Assembly (NCBI GenBank): GCA_949126835.1
Contig: OX421503.1
Location: forward strand, 3,615,001-3,679,000
DNA from: Anisus vortex
Taxonomy: Eukaryota; Mollusca; Gastropoda; Planorbidae
Direction: 5' to 3'
Length of the DNA stretch: 64,000 nt
This document shows, piece by piece, positions 44,801 to 59,000 of this stretch (positions are counted from its first letter, which is position 1; every line of letters begins with the position of its first letter). The notes beneath the pieces are model-generated. The model ran no database searches. It saw only the letters and a program-made list of their open reading frames with translations, and was not told the DNA's origin. A program made the position numbers and the translations under genes.

Positions 44801-47800
44801 ATGTTCCCAGGAGGACACATCTAATAGAACACGATGTAGTATTAACTGAGGGTGCCAGGCCAATTAAACAGCATCCATATAGAGTTAATCCCATCAGACT
44901 TGAACATATTAGAGCACAGGTGAAGTATATGTTAGAAAATGACATAGTGGAAGAATGTGATAGCGAATGGTCTTCACCCTGTGTGTTGGTACCAAAAGCC
45001 GACAACACATTGCGGTTTTGTACAGACTTTAGGAAATTAAATAATTTGACAAAGACTGACTCGTATCCCATTCCTCGTATTGATGACCTCATTGATAAGA
45101 TAGGTGATGCGACGTATGTGACAAAAATTGATCTTCTCTCCGCGTACTTTCAGATTCCTTTGACGCCACGGGCACAGGAAGTATCCGCGTTTGTGACACC
45201 TGACGGACTTTACAGGTATAAGGTCATGCCATTCGGACTCCGTAATGCCCCTGCGACGTTTCAAAGGCTTATAAACACCCTCACTCGCGGTATCTTCCAG
45301 TGTAATGCCTACCTCGACGACATAGTGGTGTATAGTACAGATTTCAAGACACATGTCAGTCAATTACGACACTTGTTTGAACGACTGAATAACGCCAATT
45401 TGACAATAAACCTGGCTAAGAGTCAGTTTGGACATGCCACTATCGAGTATCTTGGACATGTAGTGGGTGGTGGAAAGGTTAAACCAGTAAATGCTAAAAT
45501 AGAAGCTATTCAGAATGTCCCAGTGCCACAGACAAGGAAACAACTCCGTAGTTACCTTGGAATGGCCGGGTATTATCGTAAGTTTTGCCAGGACTTTTCT
45601 ACGGTAGCTTGCCCCTTAACTGACCTACTAAAGAAGAACAATCGCTTTGTTTGGTCTGACAAGTGCCAAAAGGCGTTTGATGAGTTGAAGTTAAGATTAT
45701 CCAGGGCACCTATTTTGGTGACCCCGCGTTTTGATAGACCCTTTAAAATTGCAGTAGACGCGTGCGATACTGGGATGGGAGCGGTGCTGACTCAGCAGGA
45801 TGACCACGGAGAGGAGCACCCGGTGTGCTACCACTCACAGAAATTCAATATCCATGAACGTAATTATAATACAAGTGAGAAGGAACTTTTAGGGTTGATC
45901 CTAGCGTTAAAACAGTTTGATTTCTATGTAAACAGCTCTGGGTACCCGATAGAATTACTGACCGACCACAACCCTCTGACTTTTCTCTCCAGGGTCAAGC
46001 AAAACCAGAGGCTTGTTAGATGGAGCTTATTCCTCCAAGCCTATGACTTAAACATAAAACACCTGAGGGGTAGGGACAACGTCACAGCTGATACTCTATC
46101 TCGGGTGCTACATGATTGACTGAATAACCCCATACTTCTTTTTCAGATCATCTCATTTATTCATTAAGAATGTGTCATGATAACCTATCATTCGTTTGAA
46201 TTTTGATTATGGAATACCTATAGAATACTTGTATCATGCAGAAGTCAAGTCTTTTGAAAGTATTAATAATTTTTATAATCATGTATAATATTGATGTTCT
46301 GATATATTTTAAATTCATTTGATTCAATTCATTTTATTATGGAAAAGAAATTCCATTTAAATTTTGATGCACTATGCAATAAATATATATGCATGTATCT
46401 ACTTGATATGGATGGATAAAAGTAATTGTCATCACATGCAATTAAGTGGGAAAACTTTGAGATAGTTGATTTATTATCTTGTTTTATTTTAGCTAATGAA
46501 TGGAACTAAATAATAATATGTACAATTTTTATCTTAGAAAGAGATGTAATCTTAATTGGTATAAATTAATAGATAATATTGGAAATCTATTGCTAAATTG
46601 TTATATCATGGTAATAGAATGGGAAAAACTAGTGGATATTCACTATGTTGTATAGGTTGTTATATATTCCATATATCCGGGAATGGAGGGAAACAAAGGT
46701 ACCTAAAGGTGGGCACTCATTCAACCCTGAACAATCTTTTATATTAAACTTTCAAATTTGCCAAAAACGCATAATAGTGGATGACATTTTAATATTGAGA
46801 TTACTGTAGTAATCGTAACTAGAGCGTATTTTCTCCTCATATTTGAGAAAAGGGGAAGTATCATCATCTTAGGTATGCACCCTGTTAATGTCAAGTTGAC
46901 ACTGTAATTTAAAGGGGAAGTAACCTATAGTTTGATTCGAGTTATGTATTACTTATCTTTTGGTTTGTATATTAGAAGTAAACTGTTGGAAATTGACAAG
47001 AGTTTGAGCAATGTTATATTTGTTTAATAGATTAAAACTTTTTGCAAATTTTTGGTGGAAATCCACACAACTGTACATAGTTAAAATAAGAATGACTAGA
47101 ATATTTTTGAATTATTTGTACTTGTTGAGACATTAGTTAATATTAATACTAACGGTGAAATATTTGTCCATCACGTTATAATCACAATTACCATTGGGTA
47201 GTGACACTTTTTATAATTTAGTTGTGCCAGTGAGCCATGTTTGCTTAAATTGTCTAATAATCTTCCATTGATTGTTGGTTATTAAAACGATAGTGTTAAG
47301 TACGAAAAATGTACCATGTTGAGTATTACTTGGGTAATTATGGTACATTATTTCTTTCATTGGGTGGGGGCGTGTCATGTATATTGTTTTTCCAAGAATT
47401 GGAACACGCAATGTTTATTCTCCTCTCTCTCTCTTTTCTTACTACACGCGATATTAGGACGTTTAGTAGGAAAACGAAAGGTTCTAGGTAATGCTGGGAT
47501 TCTGTGTTGATCTCAAATTCTCAGAGTCTGGGAACGACTCATTATTTAATAGGGGAAGTACATATCGTTTTGTTATGAGTTTTGTAATGTTACTGCTATG
47601 AAGCCATAAAATAATACATAGGTAGTAACTATATTAATAATTAAAAAGTCGAAATAAAACCCATTTTTGGATATTAAGAAAACCTATATCGGAAGTAGAT
47701 ATAGTCAAGTGACTGTCCATGCGGTCGGGAGTCTTTTCTCATAACTCACAAGGAACGCAGGCATTATTTTAGACTCAGGAAAAATAAATAAAATTGTGTA

Positions 47801-50031
47801 TTATGTTGATACTATAAAGCTATATTTGTTCATTGGATGTGAAGTGTCAACTGTTAATGAATTGTTATTAAATAATATGCTGCAACAAGTCGTTCATTTA
47901 TTATTTACAAGTTTGGAATTTATATTGTGATGATGTCGTCCATTTTGATGTTCAAATCAATCAAATAATTCAGCTACTGCAACTCAAATACTCTGAGAAG
48001 ACTGGTGGTAATGTTTGATAGTCCAATAATAATAATAGGACATCAACAGGTTTGGTGGCAGCTAACGGAGAGAGAAGCTGAAGGATATAATATTATGTTC
48101 AAATTCGAAATTTTTTGAACTTTTTGAAGACGTACTACAAACCACATGGAAAATTATGTGAGTACCAGTTTTTGAACAAAACTGAAGCCTGAGTCAATTA
48201 TTTCAAATACATATACTATTTATATGATTGAGCACTATAATAGCTCTAAGAAAATATAACATTTGTACACCGATGACACATATTTCATCATTGGAAAATT
48301 CGATACAAAAAATCGAAAAAAAGTGACTATACGCAGATCATTATTTAATATTTGCAACCGGAAAAAGTTTCGTTCCCACATGTTATCAACAAGGAACCTA
48401 AACTATATACATATGTTCAAGTCCGATGTTCAAATCCGATGTGACACAACCATGTGTTGAATTTTATGTAGCCTACATAACCATATGTTCAAATCCGATG
48501 TGACACAACGATGTGTTGAATTTTATGTAGAATAACCACATGTTCAAATCCGATGTGACACGACCAGGTGTTGAAATCTGATGTGTTGAAGTCCGATGTG
48601 CTTATCGGAAGATAAATAAATAACATTAAATAACTTTAAATATAATTAATATTTAATCTGTATACCAAAGACTTTGACATTAATTTTAATTAATGGTATA
48701 CATTTTTTTCTTGTGTTCATTCTAAAATTGGATTATACCATACTGAAGTGGAAACTTGAAGCAACTCAACTTGATACAGTGTGAACATTCATTGGATTAT
48801 TAAATAATTAATTAAGTTTCTTCTGGATTTCTACTCTGGATTTACATTGCAGTAATTTCATACAGTGAATGTGTTTTCATTTGGATTATTAAGTAATCTT
48901 TAATTTAATCATATTTTTTACATTCATTAGTATGAATTATATATATATATATATGTATTATTTATGTATAAAGCGGGCTCTGGTTGGCGGGACTTTCTAA
49001 AATAAATCTCTTGTCTATTCTTATTCTGTCTATCATCTATTTCTATTTCTTAAAAGAGATTGATTAGAAATGATTCTTTGTTATGGTTATTTCTGTTAGT
49101 TGTCTTGACTTTGTTTGTTATTGTTAAGAATTATTAAAGTAAAATTACTATAGTCTTGTCAATGTTATACATGTTGTGATTCTTTGTCAGAAATTCCTCT
49201 ATCATTTGTGGTCCAAGCAGCATTAGTGTATTGTGATTGTGTTTTTTTTTTCTATTGTTACTTGATATAATTTTTTTGTTGTGTATTTTTTGAGATATCA
49301 TTAATATGCATTGGTTAGTTTTTGCTCTCTGAGTATAATGGTCTATGGTAAGAACATTAACAATAATAAGTTCACCTAGATAATAATAATATGAATATTC
49401 ACATTCATAACTATATAATTTAAGTGGTGCCCAATTACATGTAACTACAATTAACAAAATAATAATTGATATCTAATACATGTAACTACAAATGTACAAA
49501 ATATTCACAATATAACAGGTAAAATAACCTAAATAAAAATAATATTGTGCTTTGCAGTGCTACTGTAATAATATTATCTAGAATTTACATTGCTATTAAT
49601 TATAGTAAAATTATTGTGTATTGGCATTAATGAAAATGTACTTCCAGTAATCACAATGAAAATGTACTTCCAATACTGATAATAATTTTATCCATTTCAA
49701 TTGCTCATAAGAATAATATCATAGTGGCTTATGATAACATTAATCTAATTCTTATATGCCATCCTCAATAATAATAATAATATTATCTATGTGCTACCAT
49801 TGGTAATAATAAGATTGTACATTGCTTTGTGGAAAATAATTGTGCAACCTATATAGTAATAATAAGTCACAATAGTAAAAAGTGACTTGCACTTGCTTTA
49901 AACACTACTATAAAATTGCTAATAATAATAAAATAAACAAGCCATAATAGAAAATGTGTCTTGGCTTAGCATACTTGTTGACATTCTAGCATTTTGCATT
50001 CTGAATTATAAACATTTTACTACAGCATAGG

Positions 50032-50092
<61 letters not shown>

Positions 50093-53000
50093 AAGTTGCT
50101 GTGATATTATATGACTGCTCATTCTGTATTTAATAAATATTGTCATTCAGTAATATAAAAATGCTCATTCAGTAATTAATAAATATTGACATCCAGTATA
50201 GGAATAAAACATTGCTGTACTATAAAATAGTGCATTATAATAATTGTACTGTACTATAATATAATAAATCTTGACATTCATAATAAACAATAATGGAGTC
50301 AAAGGTTCAATTACTCTATGATGAGGCTGAATTGTTGGCAAAAAAATATGGTATTACTGATAAGAAAGAATATCAGGAATTTGTTGAAAATAAAGTTAAA
50401 CAATTAAAAAAAGAATTAGCAGATAAGGAAAGAGATGAACGAGCAGAATTAAGGGCTCATGAAATTAAACAAAAAGAACTTGATAATGAAATTAAACAAA
50501 AAGAACTTGATAATGAAATTAAACAAAAAGAAATAGAAATGAATAAAGAAAAAGAATTAAAAGAACTAGAAATGAATAAAGAAAAAGAATTGAAAGCACT
50601 AGAAATGAATAGAGAAACTCAGTTGAAAGAAACTCAACTAAAATTAGCTCATGAATTGGAGTTGGCTAAATTACAAAATACTAAAGTTGAGCAAACAAAT
50701 AATGAAAAATCAAAACATGGTGTTAGATTCAAAATGCCTCCTTTTGATGGAAAAGAGAAAATTGTTGATTTTCTAAATTTATTTGAAGCAACATGTAAAG
50801 GATATGGGATTCCCATTTCTGAATATTACATTCACCTTATCCCACAATTGAAAGATAAGGGTAGGGAAGCACTATCACATATTGATAAAGAAATAACTGA
50901 TTATGCCATTATCAAAGAACAGTTAATAAAATTCTTTATCCACTCTGAGGATTATTACAGACAAAAGTTTCATAACTTTATCTTAACAGACAAGATAGAA
51001 CCGAGAGCTTTTGTGTCTGAAGTGAAAACATTTTTACTTACCTGGTTAGACTTAGTAAAAATAGATACCAAAAATCCTAATGAGATTATAGAAATCATGG
51101 TTGTTGATAAAGTATTAGAACAAGCTTCTAAACCATTGTTTACTCACATTATGGAAAGAAAAGTTAAGACAGTTGAGAGTTTGATAGATGCAATCTCAAA
51201 TTTTAAGGATAGTCATCCTAATGTAGAACTGACTAAACCAAATCAAACAGTAAATACAATTCAACATAGAAGAAGGAGCTATTCACCTCCTAGGTCTAGA
51301 CATAATCAATTTGGCAATAGAAAAAAATTTGGTAATCAACCAAAATCTAATAATTATAGATGTATTTTTTGTAATGGTACAAACCATTCATCAGAATATT
51401 GTTACAGAAATAACAATGCAAGAGGTAGAAATTTCAATCCAAACTTCAATAGATCAAATGTTGATCATAAAGGTTTTTCAAATCAAAATTTTTCTAATTT
51501 TGATAATAGAAACTTTCCAAATCAGAATTTTTCAAATTTTGGAAACAGAAATATGCCAAATCAGAATTTTTCCAATAACAATGTGCCAAATCAACATGTT
51601 GGAAGACAAGATTTTCCTAATACTCAAAACAGACCTCAATCAAATTTCCAAAATAGAAGAAATAGAGGAAAACTTAACAATTCCACATCTCAATCTAATA
51701 ATGTCATATTTGAAAACAGGGGTCAGTTAATACTTTTTCCTGCTTATGTGGAAGGAAAGACCACTTACTGTCTAAGAGACACCGGAAGTAGTATAATATG
51801 CATAGATGAAAGTATCATTCCAAATCAGAAACCCACCAATATAATAAGAGTGGATACAATAAAACTTGGAAATGGTTCCACTGTAAATTGTCCTGTCACT
51901 ATAATAGACATTGATTGTCCTTGGCTCACTGGAAAAGCAGAGGCAGCCATAATGAAAAACTGTGTTGCACCTTTAATTATTGGTAATTCTTTCAATGTCA
52001 AACATGATAATAGTTTTGACATTTTTCAAAAATGGATGAATGAAAAATCCAATGACTTGAATTTGAAACCTGTTCTATTGCAAAATGAGAAGTTAGTAGA
52101 TTTACCAGAACAAGAATTTTACCCTGCTCTACAAACTTTTAATTTCTTACAAACCATAGGAAAGTCAGAAAATAATATTCTCAATGAGACACCTAATATT
52201 GACTTATCCATAAATAATGAAAAGGATAATCCTATTCCCAAATGGAATGGAACAGAAAAACTAGAACAGTATGTAAGCAAATTTGAAAGTCAATGTGAAA
52301 TAAACAATGTACCAAAAGAATTACATGCTATTTCATTATGTAGACATTTAGAAGGTCATAAACAAATATTCAACATTGCTAAAAATCAAATATCTGATTT
52401 TACTAAAATGAAGAGTGAGATATTATCATACATTGATAGTCCTCATAAAAAGGAAACCCAAATGAAAAAAACAGAAAATATCAGTTTAATAAACATGCCT
52501 TTTGATGAGCTAACTCTAAAACAAGAACAGAAAGAAGATCCATACATAATTAAAATGGTATCAGAAATTGAAAAAGGTCAGATTAAAAATAAAAACATTG
52601 AAATAATAAATGGAATTCTCTGTAGAAAGGACACTAAATTAGATGTAACTCAAATAGTTATACCTAAAACATTAACTGTCAAAGTAATGCAAATTTCGCA
52701 CAACAATGCATTGTCAGGTCATTTGAGTAGCAAGAAAACAGTTTGTAAACTTAAAAAGAATTTCTGGTGGCCTAAAATGGAAAAAGATTTGAAAACATTT
52801 ATTAAAAGCTGTGATACCTGTCTTAGACATAATAAAAAAGATTCTAAACATAAGGCTCCAATACAAATGACAGATACCATAAACAAACCTTTTTACAAGA
52901 TAGCAGTTGATATAATAGGGCCCATGAAGCAGACTAAAACTACCAAAGCAAAGTTTGCCTTAACCATTATAGACATGGGGAGTAGATGGATAGAGGTAGT

Positions 53001-56000
53001 TCCATTAAGGGAAATAACTGCAGAAAGGGTCTGTAATGCTCTTTTACCTATCTTTTGTCGTTTCGGTTTTCCAAAGTTCATATTGAGTGACAATGGAACT
53101 CAACTCAAATCAAGCCTTACTCAAGCTTTTGCACAAATGTTAAAAATCACTCAAATTTTTAGTTCTATATACCATCCTGAATCAAATGGTATGATAGAAA
53201 GGGCTAATCAAACAATAAAACAAATGATAACAAAAGTGTGTGAAGACCATCCATTTGAATGGGATGATTACCTTCCAGCTATTTTGTTTGCTTATAGACA
53301 ATCGGTTCATGAAAGCACAGGTTTTACACCATTTGAATTAGTGCTTGGCAAAAATCCCAATGGACCATTGGATAATTTCAAATCAGAATTATTAGGACTT
53401 AAAGAAAAAAAAATGTCTCCATTTGACTTAGTCAATAAAACTGAAAAACATATGAAAACAGCTTATGAATTTGCTGTACAAAAAAATGAAGAAATCAAAT
53501 CTAAAACTTTAATCAGAGAAAATATTCATAAGAACATGAGAAAACTAGAAGTTGGTAATAAAGTACTTGTTTATTTGCCAATTGGCAGTGGCAATACTAT
53601 GGAATGGAAAGGACCTTTTGAAATTATGCATAAGTTATCAGATGTAACTTACAAAGTTAACATTAATAACAAAGAAAAAATTGTTCATTTAAACAATTTA
53701 AGAGCTTATGAGGAAAACCAAATAAATGACAGTCAGTCAGATATTGAAAGCAAAATACAAAATAACAATATGATAATTTTTGAAGATAACAATGTTCAGA
53801 ACATTCCAAACATTGACTATTTTTGTGGTATAACCACACCAGCCAATAATGTAATAGATCAAATACAGTTAGACCATATTAAAAATGAAATGGTTAAAAA
53901 CAATATTTTGAATTTATTGAATAAATTTAAAACAACAATAACAGAAAAACCAGGATTAACAAATGTCATTGAACATAAAATAGAACTGACTGATCAAAAA
54001 CAATTTCGATCAAAGGCATATAATATTCCTCAAATGCTTGTTGAAAAGGTAGATAAGGAATTAGATCAACTCATAGAAAGTAAGATAATAGAAAAATCTA
54101 TGTCTCAGTACTCATCACCCATGGTGATTGTTAGAAAAAAAAATGGTTCTATCAGATTATGTTGTGATTATCGCAAGCTCAATAAAGTAACAAAACTTGA
54201 TCAAGAGGGTTTGCCCAATATAGAACATATCATTAACACTATGGCCACAGGTAAAATATTTACTACCATAGATTTAACAAGAGGATTTTGGCAAGTGCCT
54301 CTTGATGAGAAATCAAAGGATTATACAGCTTTTATTACACATAAAGGCGTATTTAATTGGAACGTCATGCCCTTCGGTTTAGTCAATAGTACTGCTACAT
54401 TCACTAAACTAATGAGACATATTTTACCTCAAAATAAAAACATAGTTCACTATGTGGATGATATTTGTATTTTCACAAATACTTGGGATGAACACTTAAT
54501 TCTATTAGAGGAAGTGTTGCAAATATTGAAAGACAATAATTTAACAGTATCTCCTTCAAAATTAAAAATAGGAAAAACTGAGATTGAATTTCTAGGACAT
54601 AAATTTGAAAATGGCCAAGTAAAACCAACACAGCACTTACATAAGAAAATTCTAGAAATACAAACGCCTAAAACAAAAAAACATGTAAGGGCATTACTTG
54701 GATTGTTTAACTATTACAGTAAATTCATTCCAAACTATAGTCAAATAGTTAGACCTATTATAGATCTCACAAAAAAATTTCAACCCAATATTGTAAATTG
54801 GACTGACCAATGTGAAACATCATTTAAAATCCTAATAGATGCATTTTCTAAGGAACCAATACTAGAAACAATTCAAAAAGATGATGACATCATTCTAGCT
54901 TGTGATGCCTCAAAGTCCGGCTTAGGGGCTTGTATTTACAAAAAGGTCATTGTGGACTCTGAAATAGTTTATAAACCTGCCTATTATGTAAGTCGTGCAC
55001 TGACTAAAAGTGAAAAGAATTTTAGTGTCATAGAATTAGAGGGTTTGTGTATAGTCTATGCTGTACTTAAGTTTCAATACTATTTGTTGGGTCGTCAGTT
55101 CACAATTCTCACAGATCATAAACCGCTTGTGAATTTTAATGTCTCTAATGTCAATAACAAAAGAATAAATAAATATGCTTTACTTCTATCAGATTACAAA
55201 TTTCAGATAAAAAGTATTGTAGGAAAAGATAACCATTTACCTGATGTGCTGTCTAGATTATCCATACACATCACTGATATCCAATAGTTTATCTCAGTAT
55301 TACTGAAGTTGATTAGACAATACCTAAAGATAATTGTCTATGACTAATTGTCATATAAACATTAGACATTATTCTTTGTGTCATATTTCTGCTTATAAAT
55401 ATGTTTTTTGATTGTTTGTACATATATTAAATGAATTTTTTTTTCTCTATGTATTATTAAATGAATGATTATATGCATTAATTAAGATTAAGATAATTTT
55501 TTTTTCATTATTGTAAACATTTTTCGTATCAAAAATAATAATAAATTATTATTTTTTCTCTGTGGTTGGGGGGTATGCTATGAAGCCATAAAATAATATA
55601 TAGGTAGTAACTATATTAATAATTAAAAAGTCGAAATAAAACCCATTTTTGGATATTAAGAAAACCTATATCGGAAGTAGATATAGTCAAGTGACTGTCC
55701 ATGCGGTCGGGAGTCTTTTCTCATAACTCACAAGGAACGCAGGCATTATTTTAGACTCAGGAAAAATAAATAAAATTGTGTATTATGTTGATACTATAAA
55801 GCTATATTTGTTCATTGGATGTGAAGTGTCAACTGTTAATGAATTGTTATTAAATAATATGCTGCAACAAGTCGTTCATTTATTATTTACAAGTTTGGAA
55901 TTTATATTGTGATGATGTCGTCCATTTTGATGTTCAAATCAATCAAATAATTCAGCTACTGCAACTCAAATACTCTGAGAAGACTGGTGGTAATGTTTGA

Positions 56001-59000
56001 TAGTCCAATAATAATAATAGGACATCAACAGTTACCATGATTTTCACCCCTACTGGTAGTGGGTCTGTCCCTTGCACCACTCGGATAGTATTTAATGATT
56101 TGTTTTGTCTGAAAGACGGAGAGTTTCAAAAGATGTTCCTTTGAACGTTTGTGTTTGCACTATTTTTTTCTAACTGTACATAATAGATATATTGTATATA
56201 TTGAACATACCACCTGAAATAAACTATCAACAACAGTTACACTGAAGCTTCTTTGTCAAGTTACTATCCTATTGTGTTGTATACATTACTATAAGATTTA
56301 TCTACTACCATAATTTACAAGAGAGGAAATGTTGGAATACAAATACTGAATTTGTGCCCAGGACTATAAGAAGAGTTCGTGTAATACTGAAACATAAATA
56401 CTAATAATTAAAGTCTCCCCTAGGACTAACGAGAATTATCAGCAAGATCTACACAGCTCTGGCCACAAGGGGATTGTGGACGTAACAATAATAATAACAA
56501 TAATAAATGAACGGAGCTCACAACCAATATATGAAAACATACAAAATAGTTACAAAGGAAAACTACATAGTGCCAAACAAAATAATTGCTTGTAAAAATA
56601 TCCCGTCCTTGTAAAATAAATTAACCCTTAATGAAGCAACGTACATTTTAAAAAAATAAGAACCAGCAATAAGTATTTCCTTGTTGAACTGGGTCGCCAC
56701 ACCCAACTAGGAATTAAATTACGTTTATGCCCTCTTTGCACAAAAGATAAAGGGTATGCTTACCACTATTTACTTAAATGTTAAAATGTTTGCAGCCAAT
56801 GGAAAATATACAAACTTAATGTAGAAAAAAAAAGAGTTGAAACTACTAAACTCTAATTCTTTACAAGAAATGTTAAAAATAGGTAAAGTCTATGAGAATA
56901 AGTGAAATGATAATGCTGACTGCTTAAATAAATATAATACATATATAGACTAGTAAAATATATATCTAGTTAGTTGAGTACCTGAATGATGAGCGATTTC
57001 AAGTATGTGGGTATAAGCCATTTATAAATATCATCCTTTGGTATTGTGTGAATGCGATCTTGAATTTGAAGTAATGTTACGTTAGGTTTCGACAAAGACT
57101 ATATTTATTATAGTCTTTGGTTTTGATAAGAAAAGTTAGAACCAAAACAGTGTATGATCACATTTGTATTTATTTATTTATACCGTGAAATGTTTTATTT
57201 ATTGTACCTTAAAATGAATTACCGTCCTTGCATTTATTTCTTATAGTGACAAAAATCAAACTAATTAGTATAACTTCTTTTTTTGGTAACATTCGGTAAT
57301 ATTTACAAGCGTTATAATTATCTAGTTATGTCTTTGTACATGTACAAACCAGAAAACTAAAAACGTATCATTTCAGCAAACCTTAATTATATTGCAATAC
57401 ACGGAAAAGCTTAAGGCGTAATACGTTTTGTTAGTAAAGAATGTGCTTATATCATTTAATATATTACAGACGCTCCTTCTATAAAGAAGATTATTGCGTC
57501 CTACGCTTCTTCGTGGTCCGAGTCTAGTATTGCATTTGTATTAGTGTTTAAAAAATGTTACTCAACTGGTTTTACTGTGTTCAGAAAACACATTCCATGC
57601 CCGAATGCCACTTGGGAAGAAAGAGTATGCCTATTTATAAGTATATGTTCTGGAATAATTCACAAGGAAAATGCTTTTGTCTTTTTGTTTATCTGAGCAT
57701 TGCCACAGGTTGTTATTGTATTGTAGTTTTAAATTAGCTTAAAAGATATATGATGATACACATATTATATATACTAAATATTAAATATATTTACATATTT
57801 AGATAGCGGTGCATGGATTGGCGCTAATGACATCGATGTGGATGGGACGTTTATTTGGGACCACGACAAATCACGCGTTAACTCTTCGCTGACTGGACTG
57901 TGGGCTGCAGGAGAGCCAAGCAATAAGCTTATGTTGGGTTCAGAGGACTGCGGCCATATCTATAAGATATTTAATTCATATAATGTCTATGCCTCAGACT
58001 GCACCTTTCCGTACGGATCGCTATGCATGGAGATGCGTGAGTTAACTTATCAATATGTTGATAATTTATACTTACAAAACTGTATAAAACATTTTGTAAT
58101 GATAACAATCGAGTTGCTTTTACAGACTATATGCTTTTGTATAATATACTTTTAACATTATATTTAACTTTTCAAATTAACCAAATGTACTATATGTTAT
58201 AAAATCTAAAAACGCTAAACCGTTACTGAAAAACAACAGAAAAGAAAAACCACAACTGTTGTGTCCTTTAAAAATGTGTTAAAAACATAAATGTAGGTCC
58301 AAACAAAGACTATAAAAAGATGAACCGCTTGTTCTATTTTTAGAGCTAAAGTGTTGTTTTTTTGTGCGAAGCCGACAGCGCTGTCCCCAATGACTCCTAA
58401 ACGTGCCTACAAATTCCGCTGTATTCAACTTTTGATTTTAATCTTAATTATCCATTGAGAAAATAAAATCATAATGAATTACTTAACCGAAAATCTAGAG
58501 AACCAGGTGCGATCGACATTATTCCGAAACAGACTATTTCAAGTTATCAAATAGCAGAAATATCAAAGCAAGTGGTCCATCTTAGCCTCTAGTAGTGTTT
58601 GGTCCAACAGAGCATTTTGGCAATATACATAAAGAACAAATATTTTTACATATAAATTATCACCGATAAATTTTCTCTTAAATAATCGCCGATCATCCGT
58701 ATAGAAGGTTCAGGGCAAAGTTTCTCGTTTTTTGTTTTGTATCTAATGTATATATGTAGAACATGTCTCGTAAAATGTTTTTCCCAGTGTGGTGTTTGCT
58801 AGCGTCCAACCCCAAACCTCATCATTAATCTTGATCCGTGACATGCATGTCATTGACCAAATTGGACACCTTGGTTTAGTAGATAATGATGTAGTCTGTT
58901 GCAAGAGAAACGAAATAATCCCAATTAATTAATTATTTCTTTTCCTAAAATGCAGACATTTTTTTTATGACTAAACATTTCAAAAGACGTTTAAATTAGA

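Larger units (their letters stand above)
47589..56035 (+). mobile_element. Element 3: Gmr1-like Ty3/gypsy LTR retrotransposon nested in element 2
   Basis: Element 47594-56030 (8437 bp) with exact 5-bp duplication GTTAC (47589-47593 and 56031-56035). The LTRs are 455 bp, TGCTATG...ATCAACA, differing at one base (near 47617). The intact 5' LTR of element 2 shows the undisturbed target. The Gag-Pol frame is uninterrupted, making this the youngest insertion resolved in the window. Confidence 0.95.
40213..56491 (+). mobile_element. Element 2: Gmr1-like Ty3/gypsy LTR retrotransposon
   Basis: Element 40217-56487 with 673-bp LTRs that begin TGTCATG and end GTAACA. The 3' LTR is split by element 3 (47373-47593 and 56036-56487). 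The LTRs differ at about one base. ATAA flanks both ends (40213-40216 and 56488-56491), a possible 4-bp duplication, though the sequence there is low complexity. Lectin 2 intron 3 gives the empty site. The element's own length without element 3 is about 7.8 kb, and the Gag-Pol frame is intact, so it was recently active. Confidence 0.9.

Noticed and set aside
48411..48600. CRISPR-like repeats
   Set aside because: Directly adjacent, imperfect 56-bp units without unique spacers, in a eukaryotic retrotransposon leader.
50034..50090. Poly(A) tail of a processed retrogene
   Set aside because: It lies inside element 3 between its LTRs, and no retrogene precedes it.
51311..51730. Ile-rich 139-aa ORF in element 3
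   Set aside because: Frame-shifted read of the Asn/Phe-rich Gag segment.
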